Source: Acidimicrobiia bacterium
GTDB lineage: Bacteria > Actinomycetota > Acidimicrobiia > Spongiisociales > UBA5794
NCBI GenBank assembly: GCA_036396535.1
Contig: DASWKR010000006.1
Location: 1 to 46,423, forward strand
Direction of reading: 5' to 3'
Length of the DNA: 46,423 nucleotides
Part shown: positions 17,150 to 25,252 of the stretch, piece by piece
Position numbering within the stretch: the first letter of the stretch is position 1
How the letters are laid out: each line of letters starts with the position of its first letter
Position numbers and translations under genes: made by a program
The notes under the pieces: generated by a model
What the model was told of the DNA's origin: nothing
What the model saw: the letters and a program-made list of their open reading frames with translations, nothing else
Database searches by the model: none

Positions 17150-17833
17150 GTGACAGACGGCCCAACCTCCGCAGACGTCCGGTTCGCGGTGCTGCCCGGC
17201 ACGAGGCACGTCTACGAGAAGCGCCCCGTCGACGCCTATCTGCAAGAGGTCGCCAGGGCGATGGAGCGGCTCGAGGAAAGGGCGACCCTCGCTGAGGACC
17301 GGGTCGCCGATCTCGAACGGTCGCTCGTCGCGGCCAACGCCCAGCTCGGGACCCTCGTTGGCCGGCCGGGCCGCCAGGCGTCGGCTGTGCCACCTCCGAT
17401 CGCCGACCACGGTGTCGTCGGCCCCGCCGCTGTGAAGCTCGACCAGCTCGAGCGAGCCGCCAAGAGGAAGCTCGCCGAGGCTGCCGCCAGATTGGACGCC
17501 GCCGAGCGCGAGGCACGCTCACTGCTCGACACCGCGCGGGTCGAGGCAGCTGCGATCGTCCCGGGAGGCAGGGGAGGAGGGGTCGACGAGACCCCGAGCG
17601 CCGAGCTGGAACGGCTCAGGGTGATCGTCGCCGCCCTGCGACGCCTGTCGGACGTGAGACGTGAGCAGTCGCTCGAGCGGCTCACGGCGATCGCCGAGAG
17701 GCTCGAGGGCGCCGGCGTCGCAGGAGGCGCCGAGCTCGACGAGCTGTTCGCCCTGCTGGGCGCGACCCGATCAGGGGAGCCGCTGGTCGTCGATCTCGCT
17801 GCCGAGGACTCGCCGGCAGGCCGCCTCGACTAG
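17150..17833 (+). CDS. DivIVA-like coiled-coil protein (divergent)
   Basis: A 227-residue, alanine- and glutamate-rich protein. The segment at about 12-55 (ending VDAYLQEVARAMERLEERA) resembles a worn version of the DivIVA lipid-binding domain, whose usual form has a GYD..EVD.FL core; here YEKRPVDAYL takes its place. Two coiled-coil stretches follow (about 30-67 and 95-135), then a leucine/arginine-rich helix and an acidic tail. It stands at the divIVA place between yggT and ileS. A role in polar or septal organisation is inferred; the DivIVA assignment is not certain. It appears to have its own leaderless promoter. Confidence 0.6.
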   Translation: MTDGPTSADVRFAVLPGTRHVYEKRPVDAYLQEVARAMERLEERATLAEDRVADLERSLVAANAQLGTLVGRPGRQASAVPPPIADHGVVGPAAVKLDQLERAAKRKLAEAAARLDAAEREARSLLDTARVEAAAIVPGGRGGGVDETPSAELERLRVIVAALRRLSDVRREQSLERLTAIAERLEGAGVAGGAELDELFALLGATRSGEPLVVDLAAEDSPAGRLD

Positions 17834-17852
17834 CCGGTGCTCACGGTCGCCG

Positions 17853-20800
17853 TCAGGCGCGGCTGATGTCGGCTGTCAGCTCGTGGCCGTTCAGGGAAAA
17901 CGTCAGCTCGGAAGCCGGGCCGCGCTCCAGCGTCGACGCGAGCACCTCATCTGCGATGAGGCCGCGATGCCGCTCGAGGGCGCCCGCCAGCGCCTCGCTC
18001 TCTGTCTCCCACGTCACAGTGATGCGGTCGGTGACTGCCAGGCCCATCGTCCGACGCTCCGTCTGGATGCGGTTGATCGTCTCCCGGGCCAGGCCCTCTG
18101 CCACGAGCGAGTCGTCGAGGTGGATGTCGAGGGCCACGCTCAACGATCCCTCGGCCGCGACGACGACGTCGTGGCGCGGCTCCCTCGAGATCACGAGATC
18201 GTCGAGTGTGATCGTGTGGCCCGCAACGTCCCGCCGAGCTCCGGCGAGAACGGACGACACCGCCTCGTGGTCGAGCTCTTCGATGGCGGCCGCCACCCGC
18301 TTGACCTCCGAGCCGAGCCGTGGGCCGAGGGACTTGAAGTTCGCCTTGGCCGACAACTCGACCAGGTGGCCCTCGTCGTCGTCGACGATCACCTGGCGGA
18401 CGTTGAGCTCGTCCCGGAGCAAGGCGGCGTGAGCCGTGACGGCGTCTGCCGCCAAGGGATGGCGCGTCACGACCGTCATCGAGGCGAGCGGCTGGCGCAC
18501 CCTCACCTCGTGCCTGCGTCGCAGCCCCCTGCCCAGGTTCACGACCGTACGCACGGTGTCCATGGCGCCCTCCAGAGGCTTGTCGATGACTGCGTCGTCG
18601 GCGACCGGGTAGTCGGCGAGATGGATGCTGTCCGGTCCTCCTCCTGCCACGGCCCGCACCAGGTGCTGATAGATGTCTTCCGTGACGAAGGGCAGGACCG
18701 GGGCGGCCGCCAGCGAGAACGTCACCAGCACCTCGTAGAGGGTGGCGAAGGCCGCCAGCTTGTCCTCCTCGGACGACGTCTCGCGGTGCGCCCAGAAGCG
18801 ACGCCTCGACCGGCGGATGTACCAGTTCGTGAGGTCGTCGATGAAACCCAGGATGGGCGGGATCACGGCGAAGAGGTGGTAGCGCTCCATCTCCAGGTTC
18901 ACCTGGCGGATGAGGCTCTGGAGCACCGAGATGATCCACCGGTCGATCTCGGGGCGCTCGCCGACCCGAGGGGCGCCTTCTAGGTCGGCGAGCATGATCC
19001 CGTCCGCCTCGGCGTACGTCGTGAAGAACGAGTACGCGTTCCACAGCGGCAGCAGGACGGTCCTGACCACCTCGCGAACGCCCGCCTCGGAGAACCTGAG
19101 CGGGTCGGCTCGCACGACGGGCGAGTTGATCAGGTAGGCGCGCAAGGCGTCGGCGCCGAAGTCGTCGAGCACGTGGGAGGGATCCGGGTAGTTCCGCAGG
19201 CTCTTCGACATCTTGCGGCCGTCCTCGGCGAGGATGAGCCCGGTGACGACGCAGTTGAGGAAAGGTGCCTCGTCGAAGAGGGCGGTCCCGAGCACCATGA
19301 GCGTGTAGAACCAGCCTCTCGTCTGGTCGAGCCCTTCGGCGATGAAGTCTGCCGGGTACCGCTGCCGGAATCTGTCCTCGTTCTCGAACGGGTAGTGGAT
19401 CTGGGCGTAGGGCATGGATCCGGACTCGAACCAGCAGTCGAGCACCTCCGGGACGCGCCGCATCGTCCCCTCACACTCGGAGCACGGGAAGGTCACCTCG
19501 TCGACGAAATGGCGGTGGAGGTCGCCGAGCATGACCCCCGACCGCTCGGCGAGGTCGTCCCGCGAGCCGACGGCGGCGAGCTCCTCGCATGCGTCGCACT
19601 CCCACACCGGGATGCACGATCCCCAGTAGCGGTTGCGGCTGATCGCCCAGTCGCGCGCCTCTTCGAGCCAATTGCCGAACCTGCGCTGGCCGACCGCCTC
19701 GGGCACCCAGTGGACCCGGCTGTTGACCTCGACGAGGCGATCCCTCATGGATTCGACGCGTACGAACCACGTCGGAATGGCCTTGTAGATGAGTGGCGTC
19801 TCGGTGCGCCAGCAGAACGGATACGAGTGCCTGATCCGCTCGCTGCGCACCAGCTTGCCGCTCTCGTCTAGGAGGCGGATGAGCGTTGTGTCTGCCTCTT
19901 TGACGTTCTGGCCGGCCACGTCGGGAACCGCCTCGGTGAATCGTGCCTCGGCGTCGACGGGATCGACGAGCACGTCGAGGCCGGCCGCCTGCAGCGCGTA
20001 GAAGTCGGCTTCTCCGTATGCGGGCGCCATGTGCACCAGGCCGGTGCCCTCCTCGGTGTTCACGTCGCTGCTGGCGATGACCCGAAAGGCGCCGCGATCT
20101 CTCTCCTCACCGAAGTAGTCGAAGATCGGCTCGTATCGGGTGCCGATGAGCTCCGACCCCGAAACGGTCGCCAGCACCTCGGCGCCCTCACCGAGCACCG
20201 AACCGACCCGGGCCGAAGCGAGCCAGTAGATCCCCGCGAAACCCTCGATCTCGCCGGCAACCCTCGAGTATTCGAGGTCCTCGGCGACCGCGATGGCGAG
20301 GTTGCCGGGCAGCGTCCAAGGTGTCGTTGTCCATATGAGGAGGTAGTCGCCATCTGCGACCGGGCCGCCGCCCTCGTCGACGCGGGCACGCACCGTGACG
20401 GCCGGATCGTCGACCTCCCGGTAGTCCATGTTCGCCTCGAAGTTCGAAAGTGGCGTCGTGGCCCCCCACGAGTACGGCAAGACCTTGAAATCCCTGTAGA
20501 CGAGTCCCTTGTCCCACAAGCGCTTGAACACCCACCAGACGGACTCCATGAAGTCGACGTCCAAGGTCTTGTAGTCGTTCTCGAAGTCGACCCAACGGCC
20601 GATCCGTCGAGTGATGACCTCCCACTCTCCGGTCGTGTTCTCGACCATTGCCCGGCAAGCCTCGTTGAAGCGGTCGATGCCGAGCTCGTGGATCTGGCGG
20701 GGACCCGAGACGCCGAGTTGCTTCTCCACCTCCATCTCGACGGGCAGCCCATGGGTGTCCCACCCGAACCGGCGCTCGACGCGGTGGCCGCGCATCGTCC

Positions 20801-21041
20801 AGTAGCGGGGGACCATGTCCTTGACGACGCCCTGCAGGATGTGGCCGTAATGCGGGCTCCCCGTTGCGAACGGCGGACCGTCGTAGAACGTGTACTCGGC
20901 GTCTGCCGGCCGCTGTTCGACGGAGCGAGCGAAGGCGTCGATGTCGTCCCACAGCTCGAGGACGCGGCGGTCGAGCGCCGGCAGGTCGACCCTCGGCTCG
21001 ACGCGCCTGAACCCTGAACGATCGGGTCGAGTAGCTGCCAC
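17853..21041 (-). CDS. ileS: isoleucyl-tRNA synthetase (type 2)
   Basis: Charges tRNA-Ile. The class-Ia signature appears as HYGH at 64-67 and KMSKS at 610-614, with WTTTPWTLPGN of the editing domain between them. The HYGH form and the overall sequence fit type-2, eukaryote-like IleRS, a group often naturally resistant to mupirocin. It is 1062 residues long. The GTG at 21041 is chosen because GAGGAAGG (21055-21048) precedes it, whereas the earlier in-frame GTG at 21068 lies inside the T-box hairpin. It runs opposite to the cell-division genes and ends 19 nt from the DivIVA-like gene. Confidence 0.97.
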   Translation of the reverse strand: MAATRPDRSGFRRVEPRVDLPALDRRVLELWDDIDAFARSVEQRPADAEYTFYDGPPFATGSPHYGHILQGVVKDMVPRYWTMRGHRVERRFGWDTHGLPVEMEVEKQLGVSGPRQIHELGIDRFNEACRAMVENTTGEWEVITRRIGRWVDFENDYKTLDVDFMESVWWVFKRLWDKGLVYRDFKVLPYSWGATTPLSNFEANMDYREVDDPAVTVRARVDEGGGPVADGDYLLIWTTTPWTLPGNLAIAVAEDLEYSRVAGEIEGFAGIYWLASARVGSVLGEGAEVLATVSGSELIGTRYEPIFDYFGEERDRGAFRVIASSDVNTEEGTGLVHMAPAYGEADFYALQAAGLDVLVDPVDAEARFTEAVPDVAGQNVKEADTTLIRLLDESGKLVRSERIRHSYPFCWRTETPLIYKAIPTWFVRVESMRDRLVEVNSRVHWVPEAVGQRRFGNWLEEARDWAISRNRYWGSCIPVWECDACEELAAVGSRDDLAERSGVMLGDLHRHFVDEVTFPCSECEGTMRRVPEVLDCWFESGSMPYAQIHYPFENEDRFRQRYPADFIAEGLDQTRGWFYTLMVLGTALFDEAPFLNCVVTGLILAEDGRKMSKSLRNYPDPSHVLDDFGADALRAYLINSPVVRADPLRFSEAGVREVVRTVLLPLWNAYSFFTTYAEADGIMLADLEGAPRVGERPEIDRWIISVLQSLIRQVNLEMERYHLFAVIPPILGFIDDLTNWYIRRSRRRFWAHRETSSEEDKLAAFATLYEVLVTFSLAAAPVLPFVTEDIYQHLVRAVAGGGPDSIHLADYPVADDAVIDKPLEGAMDTVRTVVNLGRGLRRRHEVRVRQPLASMTVVTRHPLAADAVTAHAALLRDELNVRQVIVDDDEGHLVELSAKANFKSLGPRLGSEVKRVAAAIEELDHEAVSSVLAGARRDVAGHTITLDDLVISREPRHDVVVAAEGSLSVALDIHLDDSLVAEGLARETINRIQTERRTMGLAVTDRITVTWETESEALAGALERHRGLIADEVLASTLERGPASELTFSLNGHELTADISRA

Positions 21042-21310
21042 GTCCGTCCTTCCTCGTCCTGCGCCCACCCGTGCGGGTGGGCAACGGCGCCGGGACGAGG
21101 TGGACCCCGCGGTACCACCCGGCTTGCCGGACTACCGTCCGGCCGCTCGTAGTCCCCGTTTCGTGGGGCGTCCGGCAGGTTCTACTCCCGCTACCGCGGT
21201 TTCTTCCTGCGACTCAGGGGCGATGACCTTCGAGGCGGGAGCGCCGGGCTCACACCGTCCCCGGCTCGCTCGTCCTCCCGTACGCCTGCGAGGGCGTCCC
21301 TTCGACGTCG
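21042..21310 (-). promoter_or_regulatory. T-box leader of ileS, probably translational
   Basis: The minus strand carries the T-box consensus TGGTACCGCGG (within 21120-21105). A candidate Ile codon AUC lies at 21224-21222 and a stem II-like AGTAGAACC follows. Two competing helices are visible: GGUGG (21119-21115) can pair with CCACC (21103-21099) around the T-box bulge, or CCUCGUCC (21100-21093) can pair with GGACGAGG (21059-21052), hiding the ileS ribosome site. Between these arms sits a perfect 8-bp hairpin (21082-21075 with 21070-21063). There is no T-run terminator. This fits the translational ileS T-boxes known in actinobacteria. Confidence 0.9.
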
Positions 21311-21319
21311 AGTGACGTG

Positions 21320-21325
21320 ATCGTA
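21320..21325 (-). promoter_or_regulatory. candidate -10 box (TACGAT) for the ileS T-box transcript
   Basis: The minus strand reads TACGAT from 21325 to 21320, which would start transcription just before the T-box leader. No good -35 is seen. The support is position and identity with the other TACGAT boxes of the window. Confidence 0.35.
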
Positions 21326-21343
21326 GTCCCGCCGCCGAGGCAT

Positions 21344-21381
21344 CCCTACGATCGACCGATGGCCCTACGATCGACCGATGG
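21344..21381 (+). repeat. exact 19-bp tandem duplication over the yggU promoter and start
   Basis: CCCTACGATCGACCGATGG occurs twice, head to tail, at 21344-21362 and 21363-21381. Each copy has a TACGAT -10 box (21347-21352 and 21366-21371) followed after 6 nt by an ATG. Only the second ATG (21378) is in frame with yggU. The first (21359) is in another frame because the unit is 19 bp. Confidence 0.9.
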
Positions 21382-21734
21382 ACTGCGTGCGTGCCGTCGA
21401 CGGGGGCGTCGAGATCGCCGTTTGGGTGGTGCCGAGCGCATCACGGACGGAAATCGCCGGCCTTCGGGGGTCGGCGCTCAAGGTGCGGGTGACCGCCCCA
21501 CCCCATGGTGGCGAGGCGAACCGGGCGGTCGAGCGCCTCATCGGCGGTGTCGTCGGGGGGAGGGCGCAGCTCGTGCGGGGCGGTGGGGGGCGCGCCAAGA
21601 CGGTTCTCGTCTCAGGAGTCGCCCAGGGCGAGGCGCGTAGGCGCATCGCCGAGGCGCTTCCTGGGGTGAGGCGGGACGGCATCGAGACCGGTGGGCGTCC
21701 CGAGGGCGAGCGGCGCCGCGGTGGCGTCGATTGA
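21378..21734 (+). CDS. yggU: YggU/DUF167 family protein
   Basis: A 118-residue member of the UPF0235 family, whose biochemical role is unknown. The core VWVVPSASRTEIAG, LKVRVTAPPHGGEANRAV and the following VRGGGGRAKTVLVSG are characteristic. The C-terminal 25 residues are arginine/glycine-rich and not part of the family core. Transcription appears to start from a leaderless promoter within the tandem repeat. The gene heads a run yggU-dksA-like-lspA-rluD. Confidence 0.85.
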   Translation: MDCVRAVDGGVEIAVWVVPSASRTEIAGLRGSALKVRVTAPPHGGEANRAVERLIGGVVGGRAQLVRGGGGRAKTVLVSGVAQGEARRRIAEALPGVRRDGIETGGRPEGERRRGGVD

Positions 21735-21782
21735 CGCCTCAACTGCGCCCACCTAGCGTCTGCGGCCACCCGGAGGCATCGC

Positions 21783-22154
21783 GTGGCTCGCAAGCTTGCG
21801 AAATCGACGATGAAGCGTCTCCGCGAGAAGCTGGAGGCCGAGAGGGCGCGCCTCGAGGAGATCATCGGCGAGTACGACAAGATGCGAGAGTTGAGTCGCC
21901 TTGCCGAGACGGGATCGGAGCACAACGCCGATCCCAACAATGCGGACGGCGGATCGCTGGCGTTCGAGATGGAGATGGACCTTTCGGTGCAACAGAACTC
22001 TCGGGAGCTGCTCGCCAAGGTGTTGCACGCCCTCGATCGGATGGATCAAGGCACGTACGGGACATGCGAAGTGAGCGGGAAGCCGATACCGATCGCCAGG
22101 CTGGAGGCGCTCCCGTACGCCACGACACTGGTCGAGTGGGCCAACAAGATCTGA
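21783..22154 (+). CDS. DksA/TraR-family protein with a degenerate zinc finger
   Basis: A 123-residue protein: N-terminal coiled coil (about 8-45), an acidic central part, and a C-terminal TraR/DksA domain with GTYGTCEVSGKPIPIARLEA. Of the four zinc-binding cysteines expected, only Cys95 remains; the others are Ser98, Leu116 and Trp119. The family binds RNA polymerase through its secondary channel, and zinc-free versions are known. The GTG at 21783 has GGAGG seven nt upstream. Whether it still acts on RNA polymerase is uncertain. Confidence 0.8.
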   Translation: MARKLAKSTMKRLREKLEAERARLEEIIGEYDKMRELSRLAETGSEHNADPNNADGGSLAFEMEMDLSVQQNSRELLAKVLHALDRMDQGTYGTCEVSGKPIPIARLEALPYATTLVEWANKI

Positions 22155-22633
22155 CGGGGGGCCCCGCAGGGGCCTCCAGCCGTCGCCGGGTGGCCCTCGC
22201 CGTCGCCGGCGTGACGGTGGCGGTCGACCAGCTCACCAAGGCCCTCGTCGTCGAGGGGATCGGTGCGGGGAGCGTTCATCTCATCGGCGACTTCCTGCAG
22301 CTCCGGGTGACCCGCAATCCCGGGGCGGCCTTCTCCTCCTTGCAGGGGTGGGGGGTGCTCATCGCCATCGTCGCCGTCTCGGTGGCCATCTTCATCTTCG
22401 TTCTGGCGGGGTCGGCCGAGCGGAGGATCGAGGTCACGGCGCTCGGCCTCGTGCTCGGGGGGGCGCTCGGGAACCTCGTCGATCGCATCTTCCGGGGCCC
22501 CGGGGTGCTCGACGGTGCCGTCGTCGACTTCGTCGACTTCTCGTTCTTTCCGTCTTTCAACGCGGCGGACTCGGCGATCACGATCGGGGTCGGGTTGCTC
22601 GTCGTGGCCTCCCTGTGGCCGCGGCCGCGATGA
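22136..22633 (+). CDS. lspA: lipoprotein signal peptidase LspA
   Basis: Membrane aspartyl protease that removes signal peptides from prolipoproteins. Motifs: DQLTKALV (about 31-38), NPGAAFS (about 61-67), GGALGNLVDRIFR, VVDFVDF with a catalytic Asp, and FNAADSAI with Asp145. Four membrane segments are visible and the length is 165 residues. The start is uncertain: a GTG at 22136 overlaps the previous gene by 19 nt, while a GTG at 22190 would leave a shorter N-terminus. The lipoprotein cytochrome c at 43381 is a possible substrate. Confidence 0.93.
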   Translation: MGQQDLTGGPAGASSRRRVALAVAGVTVAVDQLTKALVVEGIGAGSVHLIGDFLQLRVTRNPGAAFSSLQGWGVLIAIVAVSVAIFIFVLAGSAERRIEVTALGLVLGGALGNLVDRIFRGPGVLDGAVVDFVDFSFFPSFNAADSAITIGVGLLVVASLWPRPR

Positions 22634-23571
22634 GCCGCACCGTCGAGTTGGTTGTCCCGACCGAGCTCGACGGCTCGAGGGCCGATCGGGCCGTCGCAAC
22701 GCTGACGGGCATCAGCAGGTCGGCGGCCCGCCGGGTGTGCGAGTCCGGCGCCGCGATGAGCGCAGGCAGGGCGGTCGAGCCGGCTGACCGCATCGCCGCC
22801 GGCAGCGATCTCGTGGTGACGCTCCCGGAGGAGCCGACGGTGGCGGCAACCCGAATGGAGATCGCGGTGCTCTACGAAGACGACCTGTTGCTCGTCGTCG
22901 ACAAGCCGGCGGGGCTCGTCGTCCACCCCGGAGCCGGGCACCTCGAGGGCACGCTCGTATCCGGACTGCTGGCGTTTGCCCCAGAGCTGGAATCCCTCGC
23001 CGGAGAACACCGGTGGGGTCTGGTGCACCGACTGGACAGGGGCACGTCCGGCACGCTGCTCGTCGCCAAGTCGGCCGCGGCTCACCGCCTCCTGCAGCGC
23101 GACCTGGCGGCTCGCCGGATCGGTCGAAGCTATCTGGCCCTCGTGCATGGAGCGCTCGACGCCGCCACGGGGACGATCGACGCCCCGCTCGACCGCGATG
23201 CCAGGCACCCGACGCGGCGCGCCGTCGCCATCGGGGGCCGTCCGGCGCGCACCCACTATGCACGAGTTGCCGAGTGGGTCGACGTGTCACTCGTCGACGT
23301 GAAGCTCGAGACGGGCCGCACTCATCAGATCAGGGTGCACTTCGCATCGATCGGTCACGCTGTGGTCGGGGACAAGACATACGGACGGCCTCGGCAGCAT
23401 CCCTCCGAGCCGGGGCGGATGTGGCTGCACGCCCGCGAGCTGAGATTCTCACACCCGGAGGACGGGAGAGAGATCGCCGTCGCGGCGCCGCTCCCTGATG
23501 CGCTGGCTTCGTCGTTGCAGCGCCTCGGCGAGCCTCGGGCCGGCACCCTGCCCGCTGGTCTGATCAGCTGA
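22630..23571 (+). CDS. rluD: pseudouridine synthase RluD-like (RluA family)
   Basis: Converts uridine to pseudouridine in 23S rRNA. The 313 residues comprise an N-terminal S4-like RNA-binding domain (about 12-70) and an RluA-type catalytic domain with VDKPAGLVVHPG, the catalytic Asp136 in HRLDRGTSG, and LETGRTHQIRVH. The ATG at 22630 overlaps the lspA stop (ATGA). The lspA-rluD pair is a widely conserved neighbourhood. The exact target uridines cannot be told from sequence alone. Confidence 0.93.
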   Translation: MSRTVELVVPTELDGSRADRAVATLTGISRSAARRVCESGAAMSAGRAVEPADRIAAGSDLVVTLPEEPTVAATRMEIAVLYEDDLLLVVDKPAGLVVHPGAGHLEGTLVSGLLAFAPELESLAGEHRWGLVHRLDRGTSGTLLVAKSAAAHRLLQRDLAARRIGRSYLALVHGALDAATGTIDAPLDRDARHPTRRAVAIGGRPARTHYARVAEWVDVSLVDVKLETGRTHQIRVHFASIGHAVVGDKTYGRPRQHPSEPGRMWLHARELRFSHPEDGREIAVAAPLPDALASSLQRLGEPRAGTLPAGLIS

Positions 23572-23677
23572 CGGCGGCGCCGGCGACTGCGGGCCAAGGA
23601 GGCAGCCGAGCAGCGGTGTTAGCCTCGGACGAGGACAGGGCGAGGCGCTCGGGGGAGCCACGCCACCGCCCCACCCC

Positions 23678-25192
23678 ATGAATGAGCAAAGCGCGCCACT
23701 GCTGAAGGGAATCGAGGTGAGCACCTTCTACGAACGCCTCTCCACCCTCGACAACTCGTTCCTCGCCCTCGAGACACCCTCGATCCACATGCACGTGGCC
23801 GGCCTCGCCGTCTTCGAAGCGGGCTCGCTGCGCACCCCCGAGGGCGGCGTCGACGTGGCGTCGATCGGCGCCCACATAGCGTCGAAGCTCCACCTCATCC
23901 CGAGGTACAGGCAACGCTTGGCGTACGTCCCGTTCGAGCAGCACGCCGTGTGGGTCGACGACGAGCAGTTCTCGATCGACTATCACGTGCGGCACACCAG
24001 CCTTCCCCGCCCGGGATCGATGAGCCAGCTCCGGGCGCTCATGGGCCGCCTCGTCTCCCAGCCGCTCGATCATTCGAAGCCGCTCTGGGAGGTGTGGGTC
24101 GTCGAAGGGCTCGCCGGTGATCGTTTCGGGCTGATCTCCAAGGTGCACCACTGCATGATCGACGGGATCGCCTCTGTCGATCTCATGGCCGTCCTCTTCA
24201 GCCTCTCCCCGGTCGCCGAGGTCGCCGAGCCGGAGGCGTTCGAACCCCGGCCCATCCCGACAGGAACGGAGCTGGTCGTACGCGAGACGGCTCGAAGGGC
24301 CGGCAGGGCCGTCGGGGCGCTGCGGAGCGTGCGAACGTTGGTGGAGGACGCCCAGACGCTGGCGCAGCACGGGGTGCGGCGCGTCAGGGCCGTCGGAGCG
24401 TCGCTGAGCTCGGGCTGGCTGTCACAGGCGAGTGACACGCCTCTGAACGGCGAGCCCGGCACGAACCGGGTGTTCGGGACGCTCGACACCGATCTCGACA
24501 CGATCAAGTCGATCAAGAACGCCCTCGGCGGGTCGGTGAACGACGTCGTGCTCGCGGCCGTCGCAGGTGGGGTGCGTAGCTTCCTCCGCGGCTCCGATTT
24601 CGACGTCTCCGGGATCGACTTCAGGGTGATGGCTCCGGTGAGCGTCAGATCCCTCAGCGACCGGGGGACTATGGGCAACCAGGTCGCCATGTGGCTCGCC
24701 AGCCTCCCCGTAGGGGAGCCGGACCCCGTCGCCAGGCTCGAAGCCGTCAAGCGTGAGACCATGAAGCTGAAGACGACGGATCAGGCGCTCGGGGCGGCGA
24801 CGCTCGTCTCGCTGAGCGCAGGAGCGCCTGCGACGCTCGTGTCGTTGGCGAGCAGGCTCGCCTCCGGGGCCAGGCCGTTCAACATGACCGTCACCAACGT
24901 GCCGGGGCCGCAGGTCCCCCTCTACTTCCTGGGCGCCGAGCTGGTCGCCCAGTATCCGCTCGTGCCGTTGTGGCACGGTCACGGCATCGGCGTCGCCCTC
25001 TTCTCGTACAACGGGTCGGTCGCTTGGGGGTTCAATTCCGCATACGACGTCGTGCCGGACGTCGACGGATTCGCGGCTGCGGTCGAGGCGTCGATACGGG
25101 AGCTCGCCGCGGCGGCCGCCGGCCCGCCGCGAGCCACACGGGCGAGCCGGCCGAAGAGACGGCCACCGCTCGAGCATGCCAAGTCGCCGTGA
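23678..25192 (+). CDS. wax ester synthase/diacylglycerol acyltransferase (WS/DGAT)
   Basis: Acyl-CoA-dependent acyltransferase of the WS/DGAT family, making wax esters or triacylglycerol. The catalytic motif HHxxxDG is present as HHCMIDG at 157-163. Other family blocks are PLDHSKPLWE, GSVNDVVLAAVAGG and NVPGPQVPLYFLGA. It is 504 residues long. A start at 23678 is given; the in-frame GTG at 23717, preceded by AAGGGA and giving MSTFYERLSTLDNSF, matches family N-termini well and may be the true one. A -10-like TAGCCT lies at 23620-23625. This suggests storage-lipid synthesis; it is not in an operon with other lipid genes. Confidence 0.92.
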   Translation: MNEQSAPLLKGIEVSTFYERLSTLDNSFLALETPSIHMHVAGLAVFEAGSLRTPEGGVDVASIGAHIASKLHLIPRYRQRLAYVPFEQHAVWVDDEQFSIDYHVRHTSLPRPGSMSQLRALMGRLVSQPLDHSKPLWEVWVVEGLAGDRFGLISKVHHCMIDGIASVDLMAVLFSLSPVAEVAEPEAFEPRPIPTGTELVVRETARRAGRAVGALRSVRTLVEDAQTLAQHGVRRVRAVGASLSSGWLSQASDTPLNGEPGTNRVFGTLDTDLDTIKSIKNALGGSVNDVVLAAVAGGVRSFLRGSDFDVSGIDFRVMAPVSVRSLSDRGTMGNQVAMWLASLPVGEPDPVARLEAVKRETMKLKTTDQALGAATLVSLSAGAPATLVSLASRLASGARPFNMTVTNVPGPQVPLYFLGAELVAQYPLVPLWHGHGIGVALFSYNGSVAWGFNSAYDVVPDVDGFAAAVEASIRELAAAAAGPPRATRASRPKRRPPLEHAKSP

Positions 25193-25238
25193 AACGCCTC
25201 ATCCGATTTCGCGACTCGATGCGGTGACGACACGCGTG

Positions 25239-25244
25239 TAATTT
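25239..25244 (+). promoter_or_regulatory. -10 box TAATTT of dnaE (leaderless or nearly so)
   Basis: TAATTT ends 8 nt before the dnaE ATG at 25253, in an otherwise GC-rich 60-nt gap after the WS/DGAT gene. The spacing predicts a transcript starting at about the start codon. Confidence 0.5.
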
Positions 25245-25252
25245 AGGGACTG

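Noticed and set aside
20031-21017. 328-codon plus-strand frame within ileS
   Set aside because: Antisense to the conserved N-terminal half of IleRS, without motif or ribosome site.
22155-22178. GC-only hairpin after the dksA-like stop as a terminator
   Set aside because: The stem is short, has no T-run and lies inside the likely lspA reading frame, so lspA would be cut off.
24236-24258. tRNA-like GTTCGAACCCC sequence
   Set aside because: It is inside the WS/DGAT coding sequence and no acceptor or anticodon stems can be drawn around it.
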